A DNA stretch of 64,000 nt. Source: Magnetospirillum sulfuroxidans. Lineage in GTDB: Bacteria > Pseudomonadota > Alphaproteobacteria > Rhodospirillales > Magnetospirillaceae. Position 1 is the stretch's first letter. Every line of letters starts with the position of its first letter. The position numbers and the translations under genes were made by a program. This document shows, in pieces, positions 26,714-36,472 of the stretch. Below the pieces are notes generated by a model. That model ran no database searches. It saw only the letters and a list, made by a program, of their open reading frames with translations, and was not told the origin of the DNA. The stretch lies in contig NZ_JAGTUF010000001.1 of the NCBI RefSeq assembly GCF_018224925.1, positions 434,001 to 498,000 of the forward strand, read 5' to 3'.

Positions 26714-28642
26714 ATGACCGATTTCGCCCAACGCCTGACCAGGGCTTTGACCATCCGCTATGTTGCCGTGCTGGCAATCATCGGCGTGCTGGCCATTGGC
26801 TCTTTCCTGGGGCTGGTGCGGGTTTTGATGGATGCGGAAAGCGGGACCGCCGTTGTCAACGCCGCCGTCCGGCAAAAAGCCCTGGTCGAACGCATTGCCG
26901 ATCTGGCGATCCAACTGACCTTGCCCAATTTGCCGCCGCCGCAAGCGGTCAAATTAGAGCAGGAATTGCAGGCGGCTTTGGATCAGTTGGAGGCTGCGCA
27001 TCAGGGGCTTGTGCTCGGCATGCCCGAGTTGAAGCGGCCACAGCCGATGTCCGTGCGGGTCAGGGCGCTGTATTTCGGTCCCGACGCCCAGATTGATCAG
27101 ATCATGCGCGCCTTCCTGCGCGATGGGCGCGGGCTGGTGGTGGCGCGGCTGGGCGATCCCGGCTTCGCCGATGATTTGGCCGGCGTTCGCAGCAGCGCCA
27201 GTGGCAAGCTGGTCCACCAATTGGATGGTTTGATTGCTCTTTACCAGCAAGAAAACCTGGAACGGCTGCAACATATGTTCGGCTATCACGCCGCCGTGGT
27301 CGCCATGGTTTTGTTCTTGTTGGTGGTGTCGGCGGCGGTTGTCTTCCGCCCCATGGTGGCGCGGATCCGCGACGACATCATCCAGCGTTTGGCCATCGAA
27401 AAAAGCTTGCGCGAATCCGAGGATCGGCTGTGGCGGATGTTGCAGGAAAGTCCGATCGGGGTATCGGCGTCGCGCCGCAAAGATGGTTTGGTGGTGTTTG
27501 CCAATGCGCGCTTTTGCGAAATTCTGGGGGCTGATTCCAAAAGTCTGCTGGGCCGGCGTGCGCGCGATCTTTATGTGGATGACCGCCAATTATCGGCCAT
27601 CGTGGGCGAACTCAAGCGTCAGGGGGAAATCAATGACGCCGAGGTCGAGTTCCGCCGGCTGAACGGCCAGCCCTTCCACAGCCTGCTAACCGTCAAGGCT
27701 TCCAATTTCGAGGGTGAGCCGGTCAATTTGGCTTGGATTTATGATATCTCGGCCATGAAATCGGCCGAGGAAAAGCTGAAGCTGACGGCCAAGGTGGTGG
27801 AAAGCGCCAGCGAGGCGGTGGTCATCACCAATGCCCGCAATGAAATTGAATATGTTAACCCCGCTTTTTCGACGATCACTGAATACACAGCGGATGAAGT
27901 GATCGGTCAGAACCCGGCCTTGTGGCGCTCGGGGCGGCATGACAGCGAATTTTACCAAAATATGTGGGCTGGTCTTAATGCCAATGGCCGCTGGCGGGGT
28001 GAAATCTGGAATCGCCGCAAGTCGGGCGAGTTCTACGCCGAGTGGCTATCCATCGTTGCCATCAAGGATGATGCCGGGGTGGTGACCCATTACATCGCGA
28101 TCTTCTCTGACATCACCCATCGCAAGGAAGATGAGGAACGAGTCTGGCGGCAGGCCAATTTCGACGCTTTGACCGGCTTGCCCAACCGCGCCTTGTTTGT
28201 TGACCGTCTCAGTCAGGCGATCCGGCAGACGAAACGCGACGGCAAGAAATTCGCTCTGTTCTTTATTGATTTGGATGGATTTAAGCAGGTCAACGATAGC
28301 CTTGGACATGCGGCAGGCGATCTGTTGTTGCAGCAAACGGCGCAACGTTTGGTCGATTGCGTGCGGTCTTCCGATACGGTGGCCCGTTTGGCCGGCGACG
28401 AGTTTACCTGCATCGTTCAAGGTATCCACGACCACAACGACGCCTCGATGGTCGCCAGTAAAATTCTGGAACGGTTGTCGCTGCCCTTCGATCTGGAAGG
28501 ACGGCAGGCCGAAATTCGAGGGTCGGTGGGCATTGCCCTTTATCCCGATGATGGCGCTGATGGCCCATCCTTGTTGAAGATGGCCGACGAAGCCATGTAC
28601 CGGGTCAAACGCCGGGGGAAGAACAGCTTCGAATTCGCCTGA
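26714..28642 (+). CDS. Membrane diguanylate cyclase with two PAS domains
   Basis: A 642-residue signalling protein. A membrane helix at about 15-40 and a second near 205-225 flank a periplasmic sensor of about 160 residues that is helical and type IV pili MCP-like (VRQKALVERIADLAIQL). Two PAS domains follow (about 250-360 and 375-490), then a GGDEF domain. The active site reads AGDEF, an allowed variant, and the inhibitory site RSSD lies five residues before it. It should make cyclic-di-GMP. No EAL domain is present. GGGGAGG precedes the ATG at 26714. The signal is unknown. Confidence 0.93.
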   Translation: MTDFAQRLTRALTIRYVAVLAIIGVLAIGSFLGLVRVLMDAESGTAVVNAAVRQKALVERIADLAIQLTLPNLPPPQAVKLEQELQAALDQLEAAHQGLVLGMPELKRPQPMSVRVRALYFGPDAQIDQIMRAFLRDGRGLVVARLGDPGFADDLAGVRSSASGKLVHQLDGLIALYQQENLERLQHMFGYHAAVVAMVLFLLVVSAAVVFRPMVARIRDDIIQRLAIEKSLRESEDRLWRMLQESPIGVSASRRKDGLVVFANARFCEILGADSKSLLGRRARDLYVDDRQLSAIVGELKRQGEINDAEVEFRRLNGQPFHSLLTVKASNFEGEPVNLAWIYDISAMKSAEEKLKLTAKVVESASEAVVITNARNEIEYVNPAFSTITEYTADEVIGQNPALWRSGRHDSEFYQNMWAGLNANGRWRGEIWNRRKSGEFYAEWLSIVAIKDDAGVVTHYIAIFSDITHRKEDEERVWRQANFDALTGLPNRALFVDRLSQAIRQTKRDGKKFALFFIDLDGFKQVNDSLGHAAGDLLLQQTAQRLVDCVRSSDTVARLAGDEFTCIVQGIHDHNDASMVASKILERLSLPFDLEGRQAEIRGSVGIALYPDDGADGPSLLKMADEAMYRVKRRGKNSFEFA

Positions 28643-28667
28643 TAGGCTGTTGTCGGGGGGAGGGAAG

Positions 28668-29087
28668 CTAATTCAGGCTCCGCAGGAACGGCTTGTACGG
28701 CCGATCGTTATTGCGGATGTGTTCCAGCAGCCATGACCGCAGAAAATCAGAAGTTTCAGCGATGATGCTGTCCAGATCCTTTTCGCCCTGATCCGTGCGC
28801 AGACCGTTGCTCAGGGCTTCGGCTTCGCGGATCAAGCGCTCGTGCTCTGCTTTGTGGACCACCAGCGCCGGGTAACCGTGGCGATCAAGCATGCGTTCCT
28901 CGGCGAGGAAATGGGCCCGCGTGCGCAAGATCAATCGATCCAGGCTATCGGCCAATTGGGTCGGCGGCGTTTGCGCCTGAACCTTTTCCAGGAAAAGATT
29001 GCACATATCCATCAGGTCGCGATGATCGGCATCCATGGCCGGGACGCCGAGTTCGTAGTCGCTGTTCCATTCCAGCAAGATCGCCAT
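28668..29087 (-). CDS. Bacteriohemerythrin
   Basis: A 139-residue four-helix protein with a non-haem di-iron oxygen-binding site. The ligand set is complete: His22, His59, Glu63, His78, His82, His123 and Asp128. It may carry or sense oxygen, or buffer NO, in a microaerobic cell. The ATG at 29087 follows GAGGGTGG; an in-frame GTG one codon earlier is less likely. It is convergent with the diguanylate cyclase gene, 25 bp away. Confidence 0.93.
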   Translation of the reverse strand: MAILLEWNSDYELGVPAMDADHRDLMDMCNLFLEKVQAQTPPTQLADSLDRLILRTRAHFLAEERMLDRHGYPALVVHKAEHERLIREAEALSNGLRTDQGEKDLDSIIAETSDFLRSWLLEHIRNNDRPYKPFLRSLN

Positions 29088-29145
29088 CACCCACCCTCAA
29101 GACATCTTCATAATCCACCATCATCTCATGGCCATTGAAAAGTTT

Positions 29146-29162
29146 CTCTTAATTATTAAGAG
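29146..29162 (-). repeat. AT-rich palindrome across the udg stop codon
   Basis: CTCTTAAT and ATTAAGAG form 8-bp arms around a single base at 29154, spanning the last codons of the uracil-DNA glycosylase gene. It could be a weak terminator on the minus strand or be due to chance. Confidence 0.3.
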
Positions 29163-29790
29163 CTTCCAGCATTGTGCGGAAGGCGGCATGAAACATCTCG
29201 GTCGTCAGTCGGCCGGTATTGGTGTTGTAACGAGAGCAATGATAGCTATCGACCAGGATCAAATCCTCCGTTAGGCGGTGAAGCGCGCCATGGACGAAGG
29301 GGTGGGCGCTCTTTTTTCGCCCCAGGGTGGTCAGGGTGACATCGTGGGCATTGCGGCCAATGGCGAACAGGGCGCGCAAATTGGGCATTGCGGCGATTTC
29401 GCTGGCCAGAAAGGGCTGACAATTCTTGAATTCAGCCGGACTCGGCTTGTTTTCCGGCGGCACGCAGCGGACGGCGTTGCAGATCCGGGCGTCCTTGAGA
29501 CAAAGGCCGTCATCGGCGCGCGCGCCATACGTGCCGACGGCCAAGCCGAAATGCAAGAGGCTGCTGTACAACAGCTCGCCGGCATAATCACCGGTGAACG
29601 GCCGGCCGGTGCAGTTGGCGCCGCGCAAGCCCGGCGCCAATCCGACGAACAGGATGCGGGCATCCAGCGGGCCGAAGGATTCCACCGGCCGGTTATGCCA
29701 AGCGGGAAAGGCGGCTTGATTGGCTTGGCGGAATTGCACCAGTCGGGGGCACAGGCGGCAATCCGCCGCCGGTCCGATAAAAGCGTTCAC
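29149..29790 (-). CDS. Uracil-DNA glycosylase, family 5 (UdgB type)
   Basis: A 213-residue Fe-S uracil-DNA glycosylase that removes uracil and other deaminated bases. The motif GLAPGLRGANCTGRPFTGDYAG near residues 50-71 is the family-5 active-site loop, where most relatives have NRTGRPF. Likely [4Fe-4S] ligands are Cys11 and Cys14 and the cysteines in the CVPPENKPSPAEFKNC stretch. The C-terminal DSYHCSRYNTNTGRLT segment is conserved. The start overlaps the NYN gene stop by 4 bp, so they form an operon. Confidence 0.92.
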   Translation of the reverse strand: MNAFIGPAADCRLCPRLVQFRQANQAAFPAWHNRPVESFGPLDARILFVGLAPGLRGANCTGRPFTGDYAGELLYSSLLHFGLAVGTYGARADDGLCLKDARICNAVRCVPPENKPSPAEFKNCQPFLASEIAAMPNLRALFAIGRNAHDVTLTTLGRKKSAHPFVHGALHRLTEDLILVDSYHCSRYNTNTGRLTTEMFHAAFRTMLEALNN

Positions 29791-30356
29791 TCATCATCCT
29801 CGTGGTAGCGATCGTCGCGATGGTGTTGCTGGCCGCGGCCGATCACCTGTTCCAGGTCAAGCAGCTCCAGAAAGGTATCGGCTTGGCGGCGCAATTCGTC
29901 GGCGACCATGGGCGGCTGCGAGCGCACGGTGGAAACCACGGTGACGCGCACCCCCTTGCGCTGAATGGCTTCGACCAGACGGCGGAAATCGCCATCGCCG
30001 GAAAACAGGACGACGTGATCCAGGTGCGGGGCCATCTCCATGACATCAATGGCCAGTTCAATGTCCATGTTGCCTTTGATCTTGCGCCGGCCGGTCGCGT
30101 CGGTGAATTCCTTGGTCGGTTTGGTGACCATGGTGTAGCCGTTATAATCCAGCCAATCCACCAGCGGCCGGATGGGCGAGTATTCCTGATCCTCGATCAA
30201 GGCGGTGTAATAGAAGGCGCGGATCAGGCGCCCCTTGGTGGCGAAATGTTCCAGCAGACGCTTGTAATCAATATCAAATCCCAGCGCCTTGGCGGCGGCG
30301 TAAAGATTGGAGCCGTCGATGAACAAACCGATTCGTTCGGAATCATAGAAATGCAT
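29787..30356 (-). CDS. NYN-domain (LabA-like) putative ribonuclease
   Basis: A 189-residue PIN-like NYN-domain protein of the LabA/DUF88 group. The acidic active-site positions are visible in GLFIDGSNLY (Asp14), KGNMDIELAIDVM and FSGDGDFRRLV. The last 17 residues are His/Asp-rich (HHRDDRYHEDDE). Family members are RNases or have lost activity; all acidic positions look retained here. The ATG at 30356 starts MHFYDSERI; a frame to 30425 is rejected for lack of a ribosome-binding site. Divergent from rpoZ. Confidence 0.85.
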   Translation of the reverse strand: MHFYDSERIGLFIDGSNLYAAAKALGFDIDYKRLLEHFATKGRLIRAFYYTALIEDQEYSPIRPLVDWLDYNGYTMVTKPTKEFTDATGRRKIKGNMDIELAIDVMEMAPHLDHVVLFSGDGDFRRLVEAIQRKGVRVTVVSTVRSQPPMVADELRRQADTFLELLDLEQVIGRGQQHHRDDRYHEDDE

Positions 30357-30462
30357 GATGAGTCTCGATTTCAAAACAATTGGATGTGCAGCAATGCGGA
30401 CAAGGTAGGGGCACCATGCGCCCACCGCAAGAACAAAGCGGAAAGACCACTTGGTTACGCTC

Positions 30463-30490
30463 TTGCTTTCAGGGGGGGCACCGCTATATA
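30463..30490 (+). promoter_or_regulatory. Candidate promoter for rpoZ
   Basis: TTGCTT at 30463-30468 and TATATA at 30485-30490 are separated by 16 bp and lie 45 bp before the rpoZ start. Confidence 0.6.
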
Positions 30491-30534
30491 AACTACACTC
30501 TTTTGCGCATGCACATTCTTATGAAGGACGGTCC

Positions 30535-30921
30535 ATGGCCCGCGTAACGGTTGAAGATTGCGTCACTAAGGTTCCCAACCGCTTTGAGCTGGTTCTGATC
30601 GCGGCGCAGCGCGCCCGCGATATCGCCACCGGCGGCCGCATCACCATCGAGCGTGATAACGACAAGAACCCAGTGGTCGCGTTGCGTGAAATCGCTGAGG
30701 ACACTGTCGAGCTGGAACATCTGCGCAATGCTCTGGTGACCGGCCTGCAAAAGCATGTGGAAGTGGACGAGCCCGAGGAAGACGAACTGGAAGCCTTCAT
30801 GCCGGAAAACGACATGGGCTTCGAGAACATCGCCTCCGATGAAGACCTGGAAGACGGCGGCATGACCGTGACCGACGATCCCATGGATTTTTCCGGCGAT
30901 CTGCCTGACGGCGACGAGTAA
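30535..30921 (+). CDS. rpoZ: RNA polymerase omega subunit
   Basis: A 128-residue omega subunit that helps assemble RNA polymerase and binds ppGpp in many bacteria. The start [20 protein letters not shown] and the RARDIATG motif are typical. The C-terminal half is an acidic tail, longer than in Escherichia coli and usual for alphaproteobacteria. GAAGGACGG precedes the ATG at 30535. It precedes the (p)ppGpp synthetase gene, a widespread arrangement. Confidence 0.95.
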   Translation: MARVTVEDCVTKVPNRFELVLIAAQRARDIATGGRITIERDNDKNPVVALREIAEDTVELEHLRNALVTGLQKHVEVDEPEEDELEAFMPENDMGFENIASDEDLEDGGMTVTDDPMDFSGDLPDGDE

Positions 30922-31013
30922 AGATCAAGGGTGGCGGCCATGGCGAGCAACCCGCGCCATGAGCCGCTGCGTAATGCTATCAAGGGTTGTCGCCGGATGG
31001 AGGTGTCAACCTG

Positions 31014-33170
31014 ATGATGCGTCAATTCGAATTGGTCGAGCGGGTCAAATCCTACGACCCCGCCGCTGACGAAGACGCCATCAACCGCGCCTATGTCTTC
31101 GCCATGAAGATGCATGGCTCGCAATTGCGGGCCTCGGGCGATCCGTATTTCTCCCATCCCATTGAAGTGGCTGGCATCCTGACGAAATACCGTCTGGATT
31201 GCGCCTCGATCATCACCGCGCTGTTGCACGATACCATCGAGGATACGCCAGCGACGCAAGATGATATCGACCGGATGTTCGGTGTCGAAATCGGTCGTCT
31301 GGTCGATGGGGTGACCAAGCTTTCGCGCATTGAAATGCAGTCGGATCATGCCAAGCAGGCGGAAAACCTGCGCAAGCTGGTTCTGGCCATGAGCGAGGAC
31401 ATCCGTGTCCTGCTGGTCAAGCTGGCTGATCGCGTCCACAACATGCGGACGCTGCATTTCATTAAAAATCCGGATAAACGCCGGCGCATCGCGCTGGAAA
31501 CCATGGAAATCTACGCTCCGCTGGCTGAACGCATCGGCATGCAGGAGATGAAGATGGAGCTGGAGGATCTGGCGTTCACCGAATTGCACGGTGACGCCCG
31601 CGGCTCGATCATCGCTAGGCTTAATTTCCTGCGCGAGCAAGGCGGCGATCTGATCGGCCGGATCTTGGAGGAATTGCGCAAGACCCTGGATGAAGCCGGG
31701 GTCGAGGCGGCGATATCCGGCCGGGAAAAGACGCCTTATTCCATCTGGTTGAAGATGCAGCGCAAGAATGTCGGCTTCGAACAATTGTCCGACATCATGG
31801 CTTTTCGCGTCGCCGTCGGCAGCGTCGAGGATTGCTATCGCGCCCTTGGCGTCATCCACTCCAAGTATCCGATGGTGCCGAATCGCTTCAAGGACTACAT
31901 CTCGACGCCTAAACCCAATGGCTACCGGTCGCTACATACGGGTGTGTTCGGACCGGAACGGCACCGTATCGAGGTGCAGATCCGGACCCACGAAATGCAC
32001 GAGGTGTCGGAACTGGGGGTTGCCGCCCACTGGAAATACAAGCAAGGCGGCAGCCGTCAGACCGATGGCCGCCAGTATCGCTGGCTCCGCGAATTGCTGG
32101 ACATCTTGGAACACGCCTCGAATCCCGAGGAGTTTTTGGAACACACCAAGCTGGAGATGTTTCAAGATCAAGTGTTCTGCTTCACCCCCAAGGGTGATCT
32201 GATTTCCATGCCGTCGGGGGCGACCCCGGTCGATTTCGCCTATGCGGTGCATTCCCAGGTCGGCGACACCTGCGTCGGCGCCAAGATCAACGGCCGGATC
32301 ATGCCGTTGCGCTCGCGCTTGCATAATGGTGATCAGGTGGAAATCATCACCTCGAAGGCGCAGACACCCAACCCCACCTGGGAACGCTTTGTCGTTTCCG
32401 GCAAGGCGCGCGCCCGCATCCGCCGTTTCGTCCGCACCCAGCAACGCGCCCAATATGTCGATTTGGGACGCGCCATTCTGGTTCGCGCCTTCCGTCAGGA
32501 AGGGTATGAACTGACTGAAAAGGCGTTGGAAGGGGTCTTGAAGATTTTCAAGGCGCCGTCGGTGGACGATCTTATCGCCGATGTGGGCGAGGGGACGCTG
32601 ACCGGGAAGGACGTGGTTCTTCAGGTTTATCCTGAACTGAAGACCAGCCCGGCGCAGCATGCCGATAACATTGTCTTGCTCGGCCGGGCCGCCAAGGGGA
32701 ATACGACCAAGCGCGACAAATCCAATGCGGTGGCCATCAAAGGCTTGATCCCCGGCATGGCCATGCATTTCGCCGGCTGCTGTCACCCGCTGCCCGGCGA
32801 TCGCATCGTCGGTATCGTCAGCACCGGCAAGGGGGTTACCGTCCATACCATCGATTGCGAGAATCTTGAGCAATACGCCGAAACGCCGGAGCGTTGGCTG
32901 GATATCTCGTGGGATGCCACCGACGGCGCCGCCCATGTCGGCCGCGTCGATCTGGTGGTCGCCAACGAGCCCGGCGCGCTGTCAACGGTGACCACGGTGA
33001 TCGCCAAGAACGTCGGCAACATCACCAATCTCAAGATCACCAACCGCACCACCGAATTCTTCGAGATGCTGATCGACATCGAAGTGCGCGATGTCAAGCA
33101 TCTGACCAATGTCATCGCCGCGCTGCGGGCGACGCCGTCCATCAGCTCGGTCGAGCGCGCCCGCAACTGA
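31014..33170 (+). CDS. rsh: Bifunctional (p)ppGpp synthetase/hydrolase (RelA/SpoT homologue)
   Basis: A 718-residue stringent-response enzyme. Residues about 25-180 are the HD hydrolase domain with the intact HDTIEDTPA motif, so hydrolysis should work. The synthetase domain follows (about 230-340) with the [18 protein letters not shown] stretch. TGS, zinc-finger-like (AGCCHP) and C-terminal ACT domains complete it. GGAGGTG at 30999 supports the ATG at 31014. It is the single long Rsh of the alphaproteobacterial type. Confidence 0.95.
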   Translation: MMRQFELVERVKSYDPAADEDAINRAYVFAMKMHGSQLRASGDPYFSHPIEVAGILTKYRLDCASIITALLHDTIEDTPATQDDIDRMFGVEIGRLVDGVTKLSRIEMQSDHAKQAENLRKLVLAMSEDIRVLLVKLADRVHNMRTLHFIKNPDKRRRIALETMEIYAPLAERIGMQEMKMELEDLAFTELHGDARGSIIARLNFLREQGGDLIGRILEELRKTLDEAGVEAAISGREKTPYSIWLKMQRKNVGFEQLSDIMAFRVAVGSVEDCYRALGVIHSKYPMVPNRFKDYISTPKPNGYRSLHTGVFGPERHRIEVQIRTHEMHEVSELGVAAHWKYKQGGSRQTDGRQYRWLRELLDILEHASNPEEFLEHTKLEMFQDQVFCFTPKGDLISMPSGATPVDFAYAVHSQVGDTCVGAKINGRIMPLRSRLHNGDQVEIITSKAQTPNPTWERFVVSGKARARIRRFVRTQQRAQYVDLGRAILVRAFRQEGYELTEKALEGVLKIFKAPSVDDLIADVGEGTLTGKDVVLQVYPELKTSPAQHADNIVLLGRAAKGNTTKRDKSNAVAIKGLIPGMAMHFAGCCHPLPGDRIVGIVSTGKGVTVHTIDCENLEQYAETPERWLDISWDATDGAAHVGRVDLVVANEPGALSTVTTVIAKNVGNITNLKITNRTTEFFEMLIDIEVRDVKHLTNVIAALRATPSISSVERARN

Positions 33171-33190
33171 TCGCATCACAGGAAATCTCC

Positions 33191-33931
33191 ATGTCTTTCT
33201 TGCGCCTTGGCGTCAATATCGATCACGTCGCCACCATCCGGAATGCCCGTGGCGGCCTGCATCCCGATCCTGTCCGCGCCGCTCATCTGGCCGCCGCCGC
33301 TGGGGCCGATGGCATCACCGCCCATCTGCGCGAAGATCGCCGCCATATCGCCGATCGCGATATCGAGCGCTTGGCCAACGAAATCAATCTGCCGCTGAAT
33401 TTCGAAATGGCGGCGACCGAGGAAATGCTGGCCATCGCCCTGCGCCATCGCCCCCACGCTGCCTGCATCGTGCCGGAACGGCGGGAGGAACGGACCACCG
33501 AGGGCGGCTTGGACGTGGCTGGAGCCAAAGAACGTCTGCGCCCGCTGGTGGCACGGTTGACCGAGGCGGGGATTCGCGTCTCCATGTTCATCGAGGCCGA
33601 TCTGCGCCAATTGGACGCTTGCCACGACATCGGCGCGCCGGTGGTTGAGTTGCATACCGGCGCCTATTGCGAACATGGCGGTGAAGATCGCGATCGTGAA
33701 CTGGCCCGTATCATCGCCGCCGCCAGTCATGCCCAGGCCATCGGCTTGGAATGCCATGCCGGTCACGGCTTGTCTTTCGATACGGTCAAACCTATCGCCG
33801 CCATTGCCTCGGTCGCCGAATTGAATATCGGTCATTTCCTGGTCGGCGAGGCTATTTTCGTCGGTTTCGAAGCGTCGATCCGCCATATGCGCCAGTTGAT
33901 GGACGAGGCGCGGCGGGGCGGCGGCGGCTGA
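33191..33931 (+). CDS. pdxJ: Pyridoxine 5'-phosphate synthase
   Basis: A 246-residue TIM-barrel enzyme that condenses 1-deoxyxylulose 5-phosphate with 3-amino-2-oxopropyl phosphate to form vitamin B6 phosphate. The start [17 protein letters not shown], the [12 protein letters not shown] motif and ELHTGAYC are signatures. GGAAATCTCC precedes the ATG at 33191. In many relatives acpS follows; here it does not. Confidence 0.96.
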   Translation: MSFLRLGVNIDHVATIRNARGGLHPDPVRAAHLAAAAGADGITAHLREDRRHIADRDIERLANEINLPLNFEMAATEEMLAIALRHRPHAACIVPERREERTTEGGLDVAGAKERLRPLVARLTEAGIRVSMFIEADLRQLDACHDIGAPVVELHTGAYCEHGGEDRDRELARIIAAASHAQAIGLECHAGHGLSFDTVKPIAAIASVAELNIGHFLVGEAIFVGFEASIRHMRQLMDEARRGGGG

Positions 33932-34054
33932 TATCGTGACAGTGCCGGGAACAAACTTGACAGGCGCGCCTGGGGCTGGTTTCCTCGCGCCAGTTGGCGG
34001 CCCGGCCGTCTTTTTTATTTTTAATTAATTTCAACTATTTAGGCGGTTATCTTC

Positions 34055-34852
34055 ATGTCGCGAACAAAAACCGGAGGGACTTGGGAAACCATCAAGACGG
34101 TCCTGATCGCCATGATAATCGCCGGCTTTGTCCGGACTGTCGCCTTCGAGCCGTTCAATATCCCGTCCGGTTCCATGATCCCGACCTTGCTGATCGGCGA
34201 TTATCTGTTTGTTTCCAAATATGCCTACGGTTATTCCCGCCATTCCATGCCGTTCAGCATGGGGCCGGAAGGGGGACGCATCCTTGAGCGTATCCCCGTG
34301 CGCGGTGATGTGGTGGTGTTTAAGGTCTGGGTGCACAAGCGCGACGGCATGGGCCGTCCGGTTCTCGATAATCAGGGCCGTCCGGTCAAGGATATGGTCG
34401 ATTACATCAAGCGGGTCATCGGCCTGCCCGGTGATCGCATCCAGGTGGTTGGCGGCATCTTGAACATCAATGGTCAGGCGGTGAAGCGTGACCGGATCGA
34501 GGATTTCGTCGAACTGACCCGCGAAGGCAACATCATGCGGGCGGCGCAATATATCGAAACTCTGCCCGAGGGCCGGACTCACCGAATCATTGAATTCCAG
34601 GGCGATAACGGTCTGGCTGACAACACGCCGGAATATGTGGTGCCTGCCGGGCATTACTTCATGATGGGCGATAACCGGGATAATTCCGCCGATTCCCGCT
34701 TCCTTGACGAGGTTGGTTACGTTCCCGCCGATCGTCTGGTCGGCCGGGCGGAAGTGATTTTCTTCTCTGGCGATGGCTCGGCGGCATTGTGGGAAGTGTG
34801 GAAATGGCCCTGGGCCATCCGCTTCTCGCGGCTGCTGTCCGGAATCGGGTGA
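34055..34852 (+). CDS. lepB: Signal peptidase I
   Basis: A 265-residue membrane-anchored protease that removes signal peptides. One N-terminal membrane helix (about 13-30) leads to the catalytic serine Ser40 in SGSMIPTL. The general base is Lys119 in DYIKRVIGLPGD, and the GDNRDNSADSR box is intact. The ATG at 34055 lacks a strong ribosome-binding site. rnc follows after 3 bp. The 123 bp before it contains TTGACA at 33957 without a good -10 element. Confidence 0.95.
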   Translation: MSRTKTGGTWETIKTVLIAMIIAGFVRTVAFEPFNIPSGSMIPTLLIGDYLFVSKYAYGYSRHSMPFSMGPEGGRILERIPVRGDVVVFKVWVHKRDGMGRPVLDNQGRPVKDMVDYIKRVIGLPGDRIQVVGGILNINGQAVKRDRIEDFVELTREGNIMRAAQYIETLPEGRTHRIIEFQGDNGLADNTPEYVVPAGHYFMMGDNRDNSADSRFLDEVGYVPADRLVGRAEVIFFSGDGSAALWEVWKWPWAIRFSRLLSGIG

Positions 34853-34855
34853 GGC

Positions 34856-35545
34856 ATGACCAAGGGGCCGATCCACGACCTGTGCATTCGGCTTGGACAT
34901 GATTTCGTCCAAACCGATCTGTTGACCCAAGCCTTGACCCATCCGTCGGTGGTTCAGGGCCGGGCTCCGCGCCGCAGCACGCCTTACGAGCGTCTGGAAT
35001 TTCTGGGGGACCGCGTGTTGGGACTGGTGGTCGCCGACATGCTGTTTCATCGCTTTCCCACCGAGCCCGAGGGCGCCTTGGCCCGGCGGCATGCCGCCTT
35101 GGTGCGGCGCGAAAGTTTGGCGGTGATTGCCGGCACCATCGGGCTTGCCGCCTGTCTGACCTTGTCCAAGGGCGAGGAAGATGCCGGCGGTCGTGCCAAT
35201 CCAGGGCTGTTGGCCGATGCCTGCGAAGCGGTGATCGGCGCCGTTTATGCCGATGCCGGCTTTGATGTGGCGGCGCGTTTCGTCCGGGCGGCATGGACGC
35301 CGCTGATGGATGCCACCGCGGCTCCGCCCAAGGACGCCAAGACGGCGTTGCAGGAATGGGCGCAAGGCTTGGGCAAACCTTTGCCGGTCTATGTTGTCGC
35401 CGGTCAGGATGGACCACCCCATGATCCCACTTTTGTGGTATCGGTGACGGTGGAAGGCGTGGACCCGGTCAATGGTTCCGGGGCGTCGAAAAGGGTGGCG
35501 GAACAAGCAGCAGCCGCCGCTTTGTTGGAGAAGGTAAAAGAATGA
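34856..35545 (+). CDS. rnc: Ribonuclease III
   Basis: A 229-residue double-strand-specific RNase that processes rRNA and mRNA. The nuclease signature ERLEFLGDRVLG is at residues 45-56, with the second acidic patch in DACEAVIGAVY. A C-terminal dsRNA-binding domain is present (about 155-225). The stop overlaps the era start (ATGA), the usual rnc-era coupling. Confidence 0.96.
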   Translation: MTKGPIHDLCIRLGHDFVQTDLLTQALTHPSVVQGRAPRRSTPYERLEFLGDRVLGLVVADMLFHRFPTEPEGALARRHAALVRRESLAVIAGTIGLAACLTLSKGEEDAGGRANPGLLADACEAVIGAVYADAGFDVAARFVRAAWTPLMDATAAPPKDAKTALQEWAQGLGKPLPVYVVAGQDGPPHDPTFVVSVTVEGVDPVNGSGASKRVAEQAAAAALLEKVKE

Positions 35546-36453
35546 CCGAGGTGCCTGAACACGAGAAACGCTGCGGATACGTGGCCATCGTCGGCGCCCC
35601 CAATGCCGGCAAGTCAACCCTGACCAACGGGTTGGTCGGCACCAAGGTTTCCATCGTTTCACCCAAGGTGCAGACCACCCGCTTTCGCGTGCTGGGCATC
35701 GTCATGGCCGGACCGGCCCAGGTGATCTTGGTCGATACCCCCGGTATCTTCCAGCCGCGCCGCCGTCTGGACCGCGCCATGGTCGCCGCCGCCTGGAACG
35801 GCGCCAGCGATGCGGAAATCATCTGCGTCGTGGTTGACGCTCAGCGTGGCGTCGATGACGACACCCGCGCCATCATGGACAAGCTGAAGAAAGCCAGCCG
35901 TCAGGCCATCTTGGTGCTGAACAAGGTCGATGCGGTGAAAAAGGAAAAGCTGCTGGATTTGACCACGCGTCTGCACGAGGAAGGTCTGTTCACCGATGTC
36001 TTCATGGTTTCGGCCTTGAAGGGCGACGGCTTGGCCGATCTGTCCAAGGTGTTCGCCGAGCGGGTGCCGTTGGGGCCATGGATGTTCCCCGAGGACGAGG
36101 TGTCCGATCTGCCGCAACGGATGCTGGCGGCCGAGATCACCCGCGAAAAGGCCTTTATTCAGTTGCACGAGGAACTGCCCTACGCCCTGACCGTGGAAAC
36201 GGAAACCTGGGAAGAGCGGGAAGACGGCTCGGCCCGGATCGATCAGGTCATCTATGTGCAGCGCGACGGGCAAAAGGCCATCGTCGTCGGCAAGGGCGGT
36301 CACCAGATCAAGACCATCGGCGCCGCCGCTCGCACCGAGCTGGAAGCCCTGCTTGAACGTCGGGTGCATTTGTTCCTGCACGTCAAGGTGCGCGAGGATT
36401 GGCAGGAAAAGCGCGGCCATTACAACGAAATGGGGCTGGACTTCGACGCCTGA
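35542..36453 (+). CDS. era: GTPase Era
   Basis: A 303-residue GTPase needed for 30S ribosome maturation. G1 GAPNAGKST is at residues 18-26, G3 DTPGI near 73, G4 NKVD near 128, and a C-terminal KH domain contains GKGGHQIKTIG. It lies between rnc and a small membrane ORF leading to recO. Confidence 0.97.
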   Translation: MTEVPEHEKRCGYVAIVGAPNAGKSTLTNGLVGTKVSIVSPKVQTTRFRVLGIVMAGPAQVILVDTPGIFQPRRRLDRAMVAAAWNGASDAEIICVVVDAQRGVDDDTRAIMDKLKKASRQAILVLNKVDAVKKEKLLDLTTRLHEEGLFTDVFMVSALKGDGLADLSKVFAERVPLGPWMFPEDEVSDLPQRMLAAEITREKAFIQLHEELPYALTVETETWEEREDGSARIDQVIYVQRDGQKAIVVGKGGHQIKTIGAAARTELEALLERRVHLFLHVKVREDWQEKRGHYNEMGLDFDA

Positions 36454-36472
36454 GCCGGGTGAACCTGGGTGC

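Noticed and set aside
34031-35662. Long minus-strand open frame opposite lepB, rnc and era
   Set aside because: Overlaps three unmistakable genes completely and encodes low-complexity sequence.
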